From Lampris incognitus (lineage: Eukaryota; Chordata; Actinopteri; Lampriformes; Lampridae): a stretch of 64,000 nucleotides of DNA. Made by a program: the position numbers and the translations under genes. Within the stretch, counting starts at the first letter, position 1. Every line of letters starts with the position of its first letter. The notes beneath the pieces were generated by a model. It saw nothing but the letters and a program-made list of their open reading frames with translations. It was not told the origin of the DNA and searched no databases. The DNA lies in contig NC_079217.1 in NCBI RefSeq assembly GCF_029633865.1, positions 60,480,993-60,544,992 on the forward strand, in the 5' to 3' direction. Shown here one piece after another: positions 43,460-55,209 of the stretch.

Positions 43460-43775
43460 TCATTATTCCCATTGGTCACGTGACTTTCTGGTTGCCGCCA
43501 TGTTGGATCACAACCGAGCTATGGATACATGTAGCAACTGTTTGATATTCTATGCAACGTGTGTTCTCGCTGCTTGTTTTTGCTCGAAAGTACGTTTATA
43601 AGTTAAAAGTTAATTCTTACTTCGTAAAATGATTGCCTGCTGCCTTTTATTATCTAGGGAACAGGTTTTTTTAAACTTTAAGTACCTGGCTCTGACAGGA
43701 GTAGGAAAAATTCTTCGAGTTAGTTCCTATCGTTTTAGGCCATAAGCCTACCCGATCAAAAGGAGTTCATCGATC

Positions 43776-44889
43776 ATGGTAAACTTTTTTGCAGTCGTTG
43801 GGTGTTCAAACAGAATTGGAAGTGACAAGAAATCTTTGTTCAGATTACCAAAAGTTATCACACATCACGGTGAAGATGCAAAATTAATTTCAGAAGAGAG
43901 ACGTCTGTCTGGTTGGCTCAGATTAGCAGATCAGATTTGACCACGAGAAGCAAACCAACACCAGGGTTTGTTCAGATCACTTCGTCTCCGGGAAACCAGC
44001 TGCTCTTTTCCACAAGGCGAACATAGACTGGGCACCTACTTTAAACTTGGGACACAACAAATTCAGGCCTCCTGCAGATTCATCACTGAAAAGAATCGTT
44101 AGAGGTCAAAAATGGAGCAACATCAGGCAAACCAAGATGAAGGCAATCAGACCCCTGTCAAGTTACCGAACGATAAGGACGGATATATCGAAACCACACT
44201 GGTAACCAAGGATGTTTCTTGTCAAACTGATATGACCTGTGAGGAGATTTATGACTTGGAGAGAAGGTATGAAAATGCGGTAGCAAAGCTTGATAAGTTA
44301 TCCTTTACTGAAGAATGATTGAAGGAAGACGACAAAAAAAGTTGCAGTATACACAGGGCTTCCAAATTTTCTCACCCTGTCTTCAGTATTTAGCCTTTTT
44401 GAGCCATATATACCTTTAGCATAGGGCTCTTTATTGACAAAATTTCAGCAGTTGATGGTCCTTTTACTGTGACTGAGGCTTAATCTGTCTGTCGAAGATA
44501 TAGCATACAGATTGGATTTATCCAAGTCTACCATATCAAGAATATTCCTACGGATGCTAGACGTTGCCTTTTTTAGGTTTTCATTTTTTATTATAGATGG
44601 CCAGAAAGAGAAGAAATATGGAAAACAACACCACTTCCACTTCGACAGCATTGAGGGACTAAAGTGACAGTAGTGATAGACTGCTTTGATGTTTTTATGG
44701 AGAAACCTTTGTGTTTACTTGCAAGGGTACAAACATTTTCAGCATATAAGCATCACAATACCGTAACATTTTTGATTGGAATTTCTGCACAAGGAGTTAT
44801 AACATTCATCTCTAAGACATGGGGTGGAAGAGCCAGTGATAAATTCTTCACTGAAATTGTGGACTGCTGGATAATATTGTATGTTTTGT
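43776..44889 (+). pseudogene. THAP-DDE transposase pseudogene, unit 3
   Basis: ATG at 43776. Same early frameshift as unit 2. Middle piece in 44112-44318, catalytic-region piece in 44664-44891. C-terminal half deleted. Confidence 0.65.
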
Positions 44890-45159
44890 AGCCATTATAT
44901 CTTTATATGCATCAAGTGCCACTTTTTCATGGGTGCATCCCCATCTTATTGCCTCAGTAGTGAAACTATATGAGGGTAGCAAATTTTCTTGATCAGGCTT
45001 TGAGAAGGGCACTTGATATTTGTCCTACAGCAAGATTTTAATGTTGATGAGGAGATATGTCCTGCCTTGAATTATAGCCAAAGCTAAGATTTTGCCTGTT
45101 CCCGGGTTAGCTCTTCAACACATTTAATTTGCTCATCAGTTACACTCAGGTCAATCTTG
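44873..45159 (-). pseudogene. YqaJ-type nuclease remnant, unit 3
   Basis: Minus strand CKIDLSVTDEQIKCVEELTR, then REQAKS, is open at the right edge (45160-45084), where it runs into L1b sequence. The catalytic half is missing. Confidence 0.55.
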
Positions 45160-47280
45160 CAATTTGCCCTTGCCATCGAACCCCTGGCAATAAAATTTCT
45201 CTCCAATCCTCTCATTAAAGGTCTAATTAGACACGGACACGAACACAAACTGTCTTTATATGCAGATGATTTATTGTTATACATATCCGACCTTTCTGTT
45301 TCTGTCCCCGCAGCCCTTGCCACTTTCACATCCTTCGGCCACTTATCAGGGTATAAACGGAATTTTAGTAAAAGTGAATTGATGCCACTTAATGTGGCCG
45401 CCAAAAGTTTCTCTCTACATAACTGTCAATTTAAAACGGTTTATAATACTTTCACCTATCTCGGTGTACATGTCACAAACAGACTTGAAAACCTCTTTCA
45501 GGCCAACTTTGTCCCCCTTTTAACCCGAACTAAGGACGATTTGGGACACTGGTCATTGCTGCACCTCTCTTTAGTCGCAAGAATTAATTCTATTAAAATG
45601 AACACCCTCCCTAAATTCCTATATTGCTTTCAATGCCTACTGATTTCTCTTCCCGATAAGTTTTTTGAAAAGATTGATGGCCTAATTTTACCTTTTATAT
45701 GGGATGGAAAGTCTCCTAGGATGCGAAAACAGCTCTTGCAGAGGCCCAAGTCAGACGGAGGCCTAGCGCTACCAGATTTCAGGTCAAGTAAAGTCAAGTC
45801 AATTTTATTTGTATAGCCCAATATCGCAAATTAATAAATTGCCTCAGTGGGCTTAACAGCAACACAACATCCTGTCCTTAGACCCTCTCATTAGATAAGG
45901 AACAACTCCCTAAAAACAAAAACCCCTTAAACAGGGAGAAAAAATACGAAGAAACCTCTCTCCCAAGACGGACAATGTGCAATGGATTTTGTCTTTATAT
46001 AATTTACACAATACAACATTGAAAGAGGATAACAGAATCCAGGTCCTACTACTGGGCTGCTAATCTCAGGATTATTCAGTTCTGGTTGCAGAACAAAGAA
46101 ATATCCACACCCCCAGTTTGGCTAGAGATGGAGGCCGCCTCATGTGCACCGGCGTCATTGTCTTCCCTCGCTCACTCTTCCATTACAGGCCCTCATCACT
46201 TCTTCACTAAGAATGTATGTGTCAAAACAACATTGAGGATCTGGAACCAATTTAGACGCCATTTTGGGTTTCAGACAACTTCTTTTGATGCCCCTGTGGC
46301 TTCAAATCCAGCTTTCCCCGCATCTATGGTGGACAGTGCCCTCTCAATGTGGTCTAGTTTTGGCATCAAAAGGTTCAGAGATCTCTAGTATATTAATAAT
46401 ACATTTCCTACATTTGAGCAACTCTAAGCCAAATTCGGGCTTCCCAGACATCATTATTTTAGGTACTTACAGATCCAGAGTTATATCTGCAGCAAATATC
46501 CTCGATTCCCCGCTCTTGCTGGTGACACACAGTTTGGACACTTTTCTTACCCCCCTTCCTACTCTAAAAAGTACCCTGACATTAGCCTATAGACAAATTT
46601 GTTCTCTACAGGCCACCTCATGAAACAATATGAAATCTTCATGGGAGGTAGAACTGGGTGAGGAACTATCTGACCAATTATGGGTAGAGGCACTCAGAAG
46701 GGTACACCTCCTCTATCTGTGCCCGACACAGCCTCATCTAATGCAAACTCATTCACAGGCCTCACTGGACCAAAGCAGGATTATCCAAAATTTACAAAGA
46801 TGTTAGCCCTAACTGTGCTAAGTGTAACCAATCTCCTGCAAATCATGTTCCTATGTTTTGGGGTTGCCCACCTCTTGTTGGTTTTTGGGAAGACGTATTT
46901 AACACACTCTCTGAAATAAGCGGCACAAATTGAACTAGACCCACTCATCACCCTATTTGGGGTTGCCTCACCCACATTACGACTGACCAAAATGGACTTA
47001 GTTGCCTTTGTCACCCTGTTGGTGAGACAATTGATCTTACTTAGATGGAAATCTCTGGCACCCCCTTCCCATGCTCTCTGGATTAAAGCTGTTTTAAATT
47101 GCATAAAGCTGGAAAAATTAGACATACACTTAGAGGATCCATATTTTGTGTTATGTGGATTCCCGCCTTTTCTCATATTAAGCCATTACACCTCCCTGCA
47201 GTTCCAGAGTGATGTCTAACCATTTTTTATAGTATATAAAAAAGAAATAAAAAACAGTTGATTCTCAAAAAAAAAGAAAA
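45160..47280 (+). mobile_element. L1b fragment, sense, unit 3
   Basis: Counterpart of 5214-7375. The longest open RT piece spans 45157-45816. The Cys/His segment is near 46808-46867 (NCAKCNQS). The A-rich tail sequence diverges after 47240. Confidence 0.8.
45786..46039 (+). mobile_element. Family B repeat, copy 1, unit 3
   Basis: CAGGTC at 45780-45785 and 46040-46045. About 26 bp shorter than in units 1 and 2, missing the GGGGAGAGCAACAGAGAAG part. Confidence 0.75.
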
Positions 47281-48423
47281 GAAAAGACAATCAATGCTTG
47301 GCAGAGAAGTAGTTTATTATTTGCAAGCCTGTAAGGTCTACATTGAACAGTAAAAATGAACTGGCCACCAGCTGTAGACACAAAAAAATATCTGCTTTGC
47401 CATTATAAACAAGCCATTGTCTTTATTACCCCCCCCCCCATTAGATGATATACATGTGATGACCTTTATAGATGTTATATTTTATATTTCAACCGTCTGC
47501 TCTTTCAACTGTGCTCCAGCCCCACTCCACTATATGATATACGTAAAGTACCCCACTGGATGGTATTTTGTTATATTTTGAATGTATGCTTTTTCAACAG
47601 TGCCCCGGCCCTTTAAGTCCACACTTTTTCAAAACGAGCCCCAGTCTTTCCCCCCATTGGTTGTAAGGATTCTGTAGTTATTTTTGAAATGTTTCCTCTC
47701 CTCTCATTGGTTGCCGTGCACTGTAACTAGGGGCATGGCGCAGGGCAGCATGGCATTTATTGGCGGTATCTTCTATCTTCTTTGTTGTTTAACCACCTTA
47801 GCAGCTTGTACTACTATGAATGAAAGTTTTTTCCCCTACATCTATCTTTATATATACGTAAGTGCTCAACAAATGAGCGGAATATCAATATAGATGTAGG
47901 GAAAAAAACGTTTAATGCAAAGCAGTACAAGCTTGTTTCATGCGACGCACACTCAACAGCTGCTAATGTGATTCAACAAAGAAACAACACAGTTTATGTT
48001 GCCCCACGTCATGCTCCTGATTTCGGTGGGCAGCACAATTGGAAGGGCAGGCAGTTAAAATATAAAAAAATACAACATCTAATAAATGTCACACGTGTGT
48101 CATCTATGGGGAGGGGGGGTGAGAGAATAATAAAGACATTTTACTTGTAGTTACAAAGAAGATATTTTTTCAGTGTTTACAGCTGATGGCCAATTTGTTT
48201 CTTCTATTCAAGGTGGACATTTTGGGTGGACGGCACAGTTGGAAGGGCAGGCAGTGATCAGCTAATTGACAGCTGATGATTGCTTATGGCATGAAACAGG
48301 CTTGTACTGTCTCATAAAGAATGCACTTGACTCTGGATATATATTTATATATATATATTTATTTATTTATATAAATAACACTCAGCAATTCATCCTGAGG
48401 GGTGCTCTTCCTGATGTATTCAT
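47281..48423. other. Unrecognised intergenic segment, unit 3
   Basis: Counterpart of 7376-8514, with the degenerate duplication (about 47450-47610), the hairpin repeat (about 47825-47915) and an AT/TTTA microsatellite near 48337-48375. No gene seen. Confidence 0.6.
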
Positions 48424-48672
48424 TATTTGTATAGCCCAATATCACACATTACAAATTTGTGTCAGTGGGCTTTACAGCAACACAACACCCTGTCCTTAGA
48501 CCCTCACATCGGATAAGGAACAACTCCCTAAAAAACCCCTTTAACAGGGAGAAAAAATAGGAAGAAACCTCAGGGAGAGCAACAGAGGAGGGATCTCTCT
48601 CCCAAGACGGACAACGTGCAATGGATGTTGTGTTCATACAATTTACAGAATACAACATTGAAAGAAGGTAAA
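48424..48672 (+). mobile_element. Family B repeat, copy 2, unit 3
   Basis: Counterpart of 8515-8768. Confidence 0.75.
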
Positions 48673-48725
48673 CAGTGGTCCTGACACTCACTAACCCCTC
48701 GGCCCCCCATCTGTTCATTTATCAT

Positions 48726-48961
48726 ACAGTCTCAGGCTGCTGGACTTCGAGTGGAACCCTCTGTGCATAGTGAGGAGGTTCCGTATCCTGATATCTGTGG
48801 CCTTTGATTTGAGGAGGATAAACTCCTGAGAGAGTAGCACCATAGAAATGTGACTTATACACCGAAGCAACTTGTGTTTTTTTCCTCGCAACAATACGTT
48901 TTTTGCTGAGTAGGACTTATACTCCGGTGTGACTTGTAGTCTGGGAAAAACTATATATAGT
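48726..48961. repeat. Dispersed fish repeat downstream of the coiled-coil gene, unit 3
   Basis: Counterpart of 8820-9055. Confidence 0.5.
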
Positions 48962-49187
48962 GCTTGGTTAGTGACCATCAGTTGTATACTACTTTTCACG
49001 ATGCGTTGTGGGATACTTTGAGTCCACTATGTAGAGTATAGCGATTCTCGCCATACAGTCGGACAACACTACAAGTGAGTAGTGAGTGATTTCGGACACG
49101 GATCTTGAGGCTTGTGGGTGAAAGCTGTCCTTAAGCCTGTTGGTCTGGCCCAGATGCTCTGGTACCATTTTCAACAGTGGAGGAACA

Positions 49188-52100
49188 TCAGCGGCGAACA
49201 ATCCTCCTCAGCCTCTCAAAGAAGCGCTGGAGACGGCCCTTCTTGCGCTTAACTTTATGCTCTCTTCCTACCTCAGCCTCTTCATCTTCGTTGGGGGAGA
49301 ATGTTCCTGCCCTGGCCTCTTCAACTTCATCAGGGGAGGGTGTTTCTACCTTGGCCTCCTGTGCATTCTGATCAGGAGAGGATGTTTTTTCTTTGGCTGC
49401 CTCCTCTTTCTGCTTGGAGGAGTCCTTTCCCTGACAGGTTTTAGATGAAGCTCTGTAAAACACAAAACTGTTGTCATTCTACTGTCAATACACTATAATT
49501 TGTGCTACTGCTGTACACTGATTGTCTGACATTACAGCAAACTTATTTGATCCATTTCACTGACACACATGGCAATGTTGTATACTTGTGTATAATGTAC
49601 ACCGTTTCTTCCACCTACCACTAGAACACAGTGAACATACATACCTGTCTCTGTATTCTGTCCTGCTATCCATGGAGCTGTCCTCCTTTTTTTTCTTGGC
49701 CAGGAGGACTTTTTCCTCCTGCTCCTCGAGGGCGGTGTCTCTCTGCAGGGCCTCCACCTGCTGCAGGAGCATGTCTCTGCCCAGAAGGAAGGACTCCCGT
49801 TCTCGTATCATGGCCTCCTTGGCAGAAGGAGTGGCATTTAACTCCTCCTCTGCCCAGAGGAGGGCAGCCACCAAATTTCCTTTGCTTTCCTCGCGTGGGG
49901 AAAGCTCGTCAGTGAGGAGTTCCACCTGTTCCTCCAGAGCCTTAATTTTCGCCATGGCAGCAGTTTGTAACTCCTGCTCTTTCAGGGCAGTTTCTCTCTG
50001 CAAGGCGGTGTCTCTCTGTACGGCTGCCACCTGCTGCAGGAGCACGTCTCTGTCCAAGATGATGGACTCCATATCTTCCTCCATGGCCTCCTTGGCAGAA
50101 AGAGCAGCATTTAACTCCTCCTCTGCCTTGACAAGGGCGGCCGCCATCTTTTTGTTGGTCTGAAAAACCTCGTCAGCATGGCGTTCCAGCCTCTCCATCC
50201 TACGACCAAGCTCCATGGCAGCAATTTGAAGTAAAGGTTCCACCTTCAGGGCCGTGTCTTTCTGCAGGGTGGCATCTCTTTGCACAGCCTCCACCTGCTG
50301 CAGGAGCTCGCCTTTGTCCAGGAGGATTGACTCTTTTCCTTGCTCCATGGCCTTCTTGGCAGAAAGAGCGGCACTTAACTCCTCCTCTGCCTGGAGGGGT
50401 GCAGCCGCCATCTTTTCTTTGTGTTGCTCCCCTTGGGAAAGCTCAGCAGTGAAGAGTTCTAACTGCTCCTCCAGAGCCTTCATTTTCACCATGGCAGCAG
50501 TGTGTAACTCCTGCTCCTTCAGGGCAGTGTCTCTCTGCAAAGCAGCATCTCTCTGTATGGCCTCCACCTGCTGCAGGAGTGCCTCCTTTTCTTGTTCCAT
50601 GGCTTCCTTGGCGGAAAGAGCGGCATTTAACTCCTGCTCCTTCAGGGTGCCGTGTCTCCGCAGGGCCTCCAGACGCACCTCGTTGTCCAAAATGATGGAC
50701 TCCATATCTTCCTCCATGGCCTCCTTGGCAGAAAGAGCAGCATTTAACTCGACCTCTGCCTTGACAAGGGCGGCCGCCATCAGGGTGGTATCTCTTTGCA
50801 CAGCCTCCACCTGCTGCAGGAGCTCGTCTATGTCCAGGAGGATTGACTCTTTTCCTTGCTCCATGGCCTTCTTGGCAGAAAGAGCGGCACTTAACTCCTC
50901 CTCTGCCTGGAGGAGTGCAGCCGCCATCTTTCCTTTGTGTTGCTCCCCTCGGGAAAGCTCGTCAATGAGGAGTTCCACCTGCTCCTCAAGAACCTTCAGT
51001 TTCATCATGGTAGCAGTTTGTAACTCCTGCTCCCTCGGGGTGGTGTCTCTCAGCAGGAGCACATCTTTGTCCAGGATGACTGATTCCATGTCTTGCTCCA
51101 TGGCGTTCGTAGCAAAAAGAGCGGCATTTAACTCCACCACTGCCTGGCGGACGGCAGCCACTCTCTTTTTGTTGTTTGTTTGTTTTGTTGTTTGCTGCAC
51201 AACAGATGGAAAATATCAGTGAATGTCCGTGATTAGATCTGCTCAACACATCAGTGGCAAACACGAAGTCTGTAAGCATCACTACAAGAACTGTCTCATT
51301 CCCCCCCCTCATTTGTTGAGAAGGTAATGCCTGCAGCCTGCGGGAAGGCAGAGTTGGCCGTTCAGCCCCGCCCACAGGTCCAGCCCCGCCCGCCCACAAT
51401 AGATTGACAGTGACAGCGATTTATGCAGAAAATAATTACTGTTCAACATAAGCCTGAGAGTTTCACCTTTTGTTCTACAATAATAATAATGTAACCGGTT
51501 ATTTTCTTACCCGGTGCGGGATTCTAAACGGGGTGTACTGCACCACAAGGCGACATCACTAACCGCTCAACTAAAGGGCCAGACCCGTTAATCAGGGACT
51601 AACGTGTCTTATTAGTAGTTTACAGTCGTCACCCTCCCCGGAAGCGTGCCCTCGCGCTTTGTTATTCCCGCGCTCCGAAGAGACTTCTGAGGATCTGCAC
51701 ACTTCCGGATCCCACCGCTGCCACCAATGTAACCGGTTATTTTCTTGCCCGGTGCGGGATTCACACAGGTGTACTGCACCACAAGGCGACATCACTAACA
51801 GTACTCTCCCACTTGGCCAGATACAAAAGGGAAATTAAAACAAACATCATAAATCCCATAAATCACAGATGAAGTCTGAAGAGGTGAGTCCCGACACAAA
51901 TCATGGCCGTTAATACCACCACTGTTAATTATGAAGCTACTGTGTGCTTCAAACTTCAATTAATTGCCTGTGTGGCTCAACATCCGTTAAAAAGGGGGGG
52001 TTGATTTTTGGGGATTATCTTGATGATCAAAATGTGTTAATATCATAAGCCTTTGTTCGCTACGGAATTTATTTTCGTATTTTATCCCAATCCATAATTT

Positions 52101-52905
52101 TAGGATTCACCTGACCTTTTTCCTTTTCCGGTTCCGGGTTAAAAAGGAGGCCGGAAGAAGAAACTCGCGTTATGGCGGTGAGTGTTAAATGGCCGCGCTA
52201 CAGTAATCTGAACGCTCGTTCAGATCTTATCAGGAATCAAACGCGTTTGGTTGCAGTGACGTGTCTTCTTAATATGAACGTTAGGATGTGTAGGTTGGTT
52301 AGCCACGTGGCGTCGAGTTGTTAGCATGTAACGCTAGATCGGTTATTTTAAACGAGCGGCAGCGTCGCCGTCGTGTGACGGAGTATAAACCAGGCTTTCC
52401 ACCGAGCCAACATGCTCAATAACTGCTGCTGTTGTGCAGATATTAGTAACAGCTGGCTGGTTTGGGGGCAGGACCTGTGGGGTAAAATGCTAAACCAAAA
52501 GCGCGGTGGGTAATCGATGTGGGCTTGGGAGCGAAGCGCGGTGTCGTCATGAATGTGGGCGGGGCTGGACAGACAGGACGTCCAGATCCGCGTGCCGGCG
52601 GGCTGCAGCCGGTACTACTTGGCATATGCCTGGCTTGGCCCGTTTTTTCGTTTTGTTTTTAACGTTATAAACATACAGTCCAAAATGTTCAGACATGCAG
52701 TCGTTACGTGAAATATACACCCTTATATAATTTACACTTATACGAGTGAAAATGGAAAAAGGCAGGTAATCAAATTAAATATGTAAAATAAACAAGTTAA
52801 TTAGCTTAAAATGGCTTGGCCTGTTTTTACCTGCTGACCGGACTCCTGGTTCAGACCAGCTCTTGCGTTTTCACCTCCTTGGTGGTGAACGTCGTCCTGC
52901 TTCAT
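49188..52905 (-). CDS. Three-exon modular coiled-coil protein, copy 3 (predicted 629 aa)
   Basis: Exon 1 52905-52831, exon 2 51194-49645, exon 3 49452-49188. Lengths and phases equal those of copy 2. The exon 2 acceptor is TGTTGTGCAG, a stronger site than the TAG of copies 1 and 2, and the intron 2 donor is ACAG|GTATGTATG. Module order equals copy 2, with scattered substitutions (for example DIDELL, KGELL and LKVLEEQ). The C-terminus ends RRIVRR. Intron 1 is 1636 bp, longer than in the others, because the tRNA-derived piece is duplicated. No stop or frameshift. Function unknown; the long coiled coil suggests self-association. Confidence 0.75.
51491..51800 (-). mobile_element. tRNA-derived SINE (family C) with direct-repeat ends, unit 3
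   Basis: Two near-identical 72-bp pieces (51491-51563 and 51729-51800, each GTAACCGGTTATTTTCTT to CATCACTAAC) flank a middle part (CAGACCCGTTAATCAGGGAC to CCACCGCTGCCACCAAT). The complement of the left piece with its inner flank reads as a tRNA-like head with A-box-like TTAGTTGAGCGGTTAGTG. Units 1 and 2 keep one piece with the outer flanks only, as expected after recombination between the repeats. Confidence 0.6.
52110..52182 (+). promoter_or_regulatory. Possible plus-strand promoter and first exon, unit 3
   Basis: Same ATGGCG (ATG at 52172) and GTGAGT donor after a pyrimidine-rich run, opposite to intron 1 of gene copy 3. Confidence 0.35.
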
Positions 52906-52970
52906 CTTTCCTTTCGCACTTCTCTGTCTGCGACTCGGGAGTCTGACCTGTTCTGTCCACCGCGAATCAC

Positions 52971-53061
52971 CAACTGACTCCGCCGCCGCTGCGCGGCCTT
53001 TTATAGCATTCCGAGGCACGGCGCCGGAAATGGAACGCAACATGATTGACAGATTCTTTCT
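52971..53061 (-). promoter_or_regulatory. TATA-type promoter of coiled-coil gene copy 3
   Basis: TATAAAAGG at 53005-52997 on the minus strand, about 95 bp before the ATG at 52905. One base just upstream differs from copies 1 and 2 (ATGCTATAAAAGG against ACGCTATAAAAGG). Confidence 0.65.
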
Positions 53062-53199
53062 TACACATTCTACAGCGGTCGGTTTGTTGTTTGTTTTTAA
53101 AATGGCAAACACACCGCAGAATGAATTACAATTATTTCAGTAAAATTACTGGTACAGAAATATTAAATGTGTTCACTATACAAGCCTTAAAATGTACTT

Positions 53200-53284
53200 T
53201 GTGGCGGACACTAGGGGCTATGCCTCTCACCCAGCAGGGCTGTGAGCTGGGGGCGTGGTTTACGTTCCCGGGCTTGCTGGTGCA
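53200..53284 (+). mobile_element. Truncated solo LTR fused to Gypsy-2 leader, unit 3
   Basis: Identical junction to unit 2 (34663): GGTGCA followed by AGTTCCGAACAG. Confidence 0.7.
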
Positions 53285-53373
53285 AGTTCCGAACAGTTTA
53301 TTGATGGCAATCAGCAACCTCCGATATTCTACTACAGCTTTGAGGAATCTGTGAGGTGCCTAACGACTTCACC

Positions 53374-55209
53374 ATGACCACGCTGGGTCGCATAGAAGAG
53401 TTTGATGAAGGCTCCAGCGGCAATGCCATTGAGGAGTATATTGAGAGACTGGAATGTGTTTTCCTGGCAAATGGAGTAGATGGGGAGGAGAAGAAACGCT
53501 CTATTTTGCTTGGCGACTGTGGTGCTGCAACGTATTCTACACTACGTTCGGTGGTCGCTCCCGTCCTTCCTACGGCCGTCACCTATGAAAACTTAGTATC
53601 GGCCTTTAAGCGCCACTACAGTCCTCCTCCTTCACAAATTGTTCAGCGTTTTCAGTTTCACAATTGCAAACAAAAGCAAGGCCAAGGAATCTCCAGCTAC
53701 ATTGCTGAACTCCGTAAACTCTCAGTGCATTGCGCTGTTGGTGACCAACTGGAAGCCATGCTGCGTGACAGAATTGTCTGTGGGGTGCTAGATGAAGCGC
53801 TGCAGCGCCGCCTGCTGGCTGAAAAGGAACTCACATTCAAAGCAGCAGAGGAGAAAGCCCTTGCAGCGGAAACAGCCGCGTTAAATGCGCGAATACTACA
53901 ACCAAACCAGCTGGGACCACCACAGTCAGCAGAAGTTCATCAGACTGCACAAAGTCAAACCGTTTTGAAAGTGAAACAAACAGTAGCAGAAGGTGGTGCA
54001 AAGCCATGTTTTCGTTGTGGAGGCACACACAACCAACAACATTGCAAATTTACCTCTGCTGTATGCCACTATTGCAAAAAAAGGGGGCACATTTCTCGTG
54101 TTTGTTTTAAAAAGAGCAGGGATGTCGCATCAGCAGATTCTTCTGACACAGTTCCTCAATCTGAACAACACACACACACTGTTAGGCAACGAGAAGAGGA
54201 ATATGACATTTACACCATGGGCAGGCAGCTGTATGCTCACATAAAAAAGCCATATCAAGCCACTGTGATCCTGAATAACAAAACACATGTAATGGAGGTG
54301 GACTCTGGAGCCGCATGCTCCTTGATCAGTGAGGGCCGTTACAACACCTTGTGGCCTGACCAGCCGCCTTTACTGCACAAGGACAGTAGTGTGCTTAGAC
54401 AATGGTCACAAGCAGAACTACAAGTTAATGGGAAGACTTTTGTGGATGTGCAGTATCAAGGCAATCACAAGACCTTACCACTGATTATTGTTCGAGGTCA
54501 GGGGGCAAGTCTACTGGGCAGGGACTGGTTTGAGGCACTGGGCATTTCTGTAATGGGGGTGCGCCAAGTATGCTTACAATCCGTGGGGTCCATCTTAACG
54601 GAATATGCAGAAGTCTTCCAGGACCTCAGGGCTTCACGAACCCCTCCAATTGCTATTGATATTGATACGACAGCATCACCCAAGTTTTTTAAAGCACGTT
54701 CGGTGCCCTTTGCCCTTCGGCCAAAGCTAGATGAGGAGCTTGACAAGCTAGTAGCTCGGGGTATTTTTGAACCCGTGAGACACTCAAGGTGGGCCACACC
54801 CATCGTACCAGTAGTTAAAAAGGATGGCAGCTTAAGAATTTGCGGTGACTATCGCTGCACTGTGAATACAGTTGTGAAACCTGATGTATACCCCATTCCT
54901 ACGATGGCTGAACTGTTTTCCAGACTGGCAGGGGGGGTGCTTTTCAGTAAATTGGACCTCAAACAAGCTTACCAGCAGCTGGTGCTGAACAACGAGGCTG
55001 CAGAGCTTCTCACTATAAACACCCATCGCGGGCTGTTTCGGGCCCGCCGCCTGCAGTTTGGAGTATCGACAGCTGAGTCCATATTTCAGCGTTTCATGGA
55101 TACACTCCTCGCCGCTATACCAGGCGTGCAACCGCACCTGGATGATGTCTTAATAGCGGGAAAGACTGTTGACCAGCACAGTGACCGTCTTCGTGCAGTG
55201 CTGGAATGA
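53374..55209 (+). pseudogene. Gypsy-2 Gag-Pro-RT in one long frame, unit 3
   Basis: From the ATG at 53374 a single frame of 611 codons covers gag (two knuckles, CFRCGGTHNQQHC and CHYCKKRGHISRVC), protease (VDSGAACSLIS near 54297) and RT (ICGDYR near 54838; FSKLDLKQAY near 54942; HLDDVLI near 55134). Gag and pol are thus in one frame in this family, with no frameshift signal. A TGA at 55207, shared with unit 2, ends it inside the RT. Confidence 0.85.

Larger units (their letters stand above)
43460..45159 (+). mobile_element. THAP/YqaJ transposon remnant, unit 3
   Basis: Counterpart of 3521-5213, with the shared 760-bp deletion. Confidence 0.7.
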
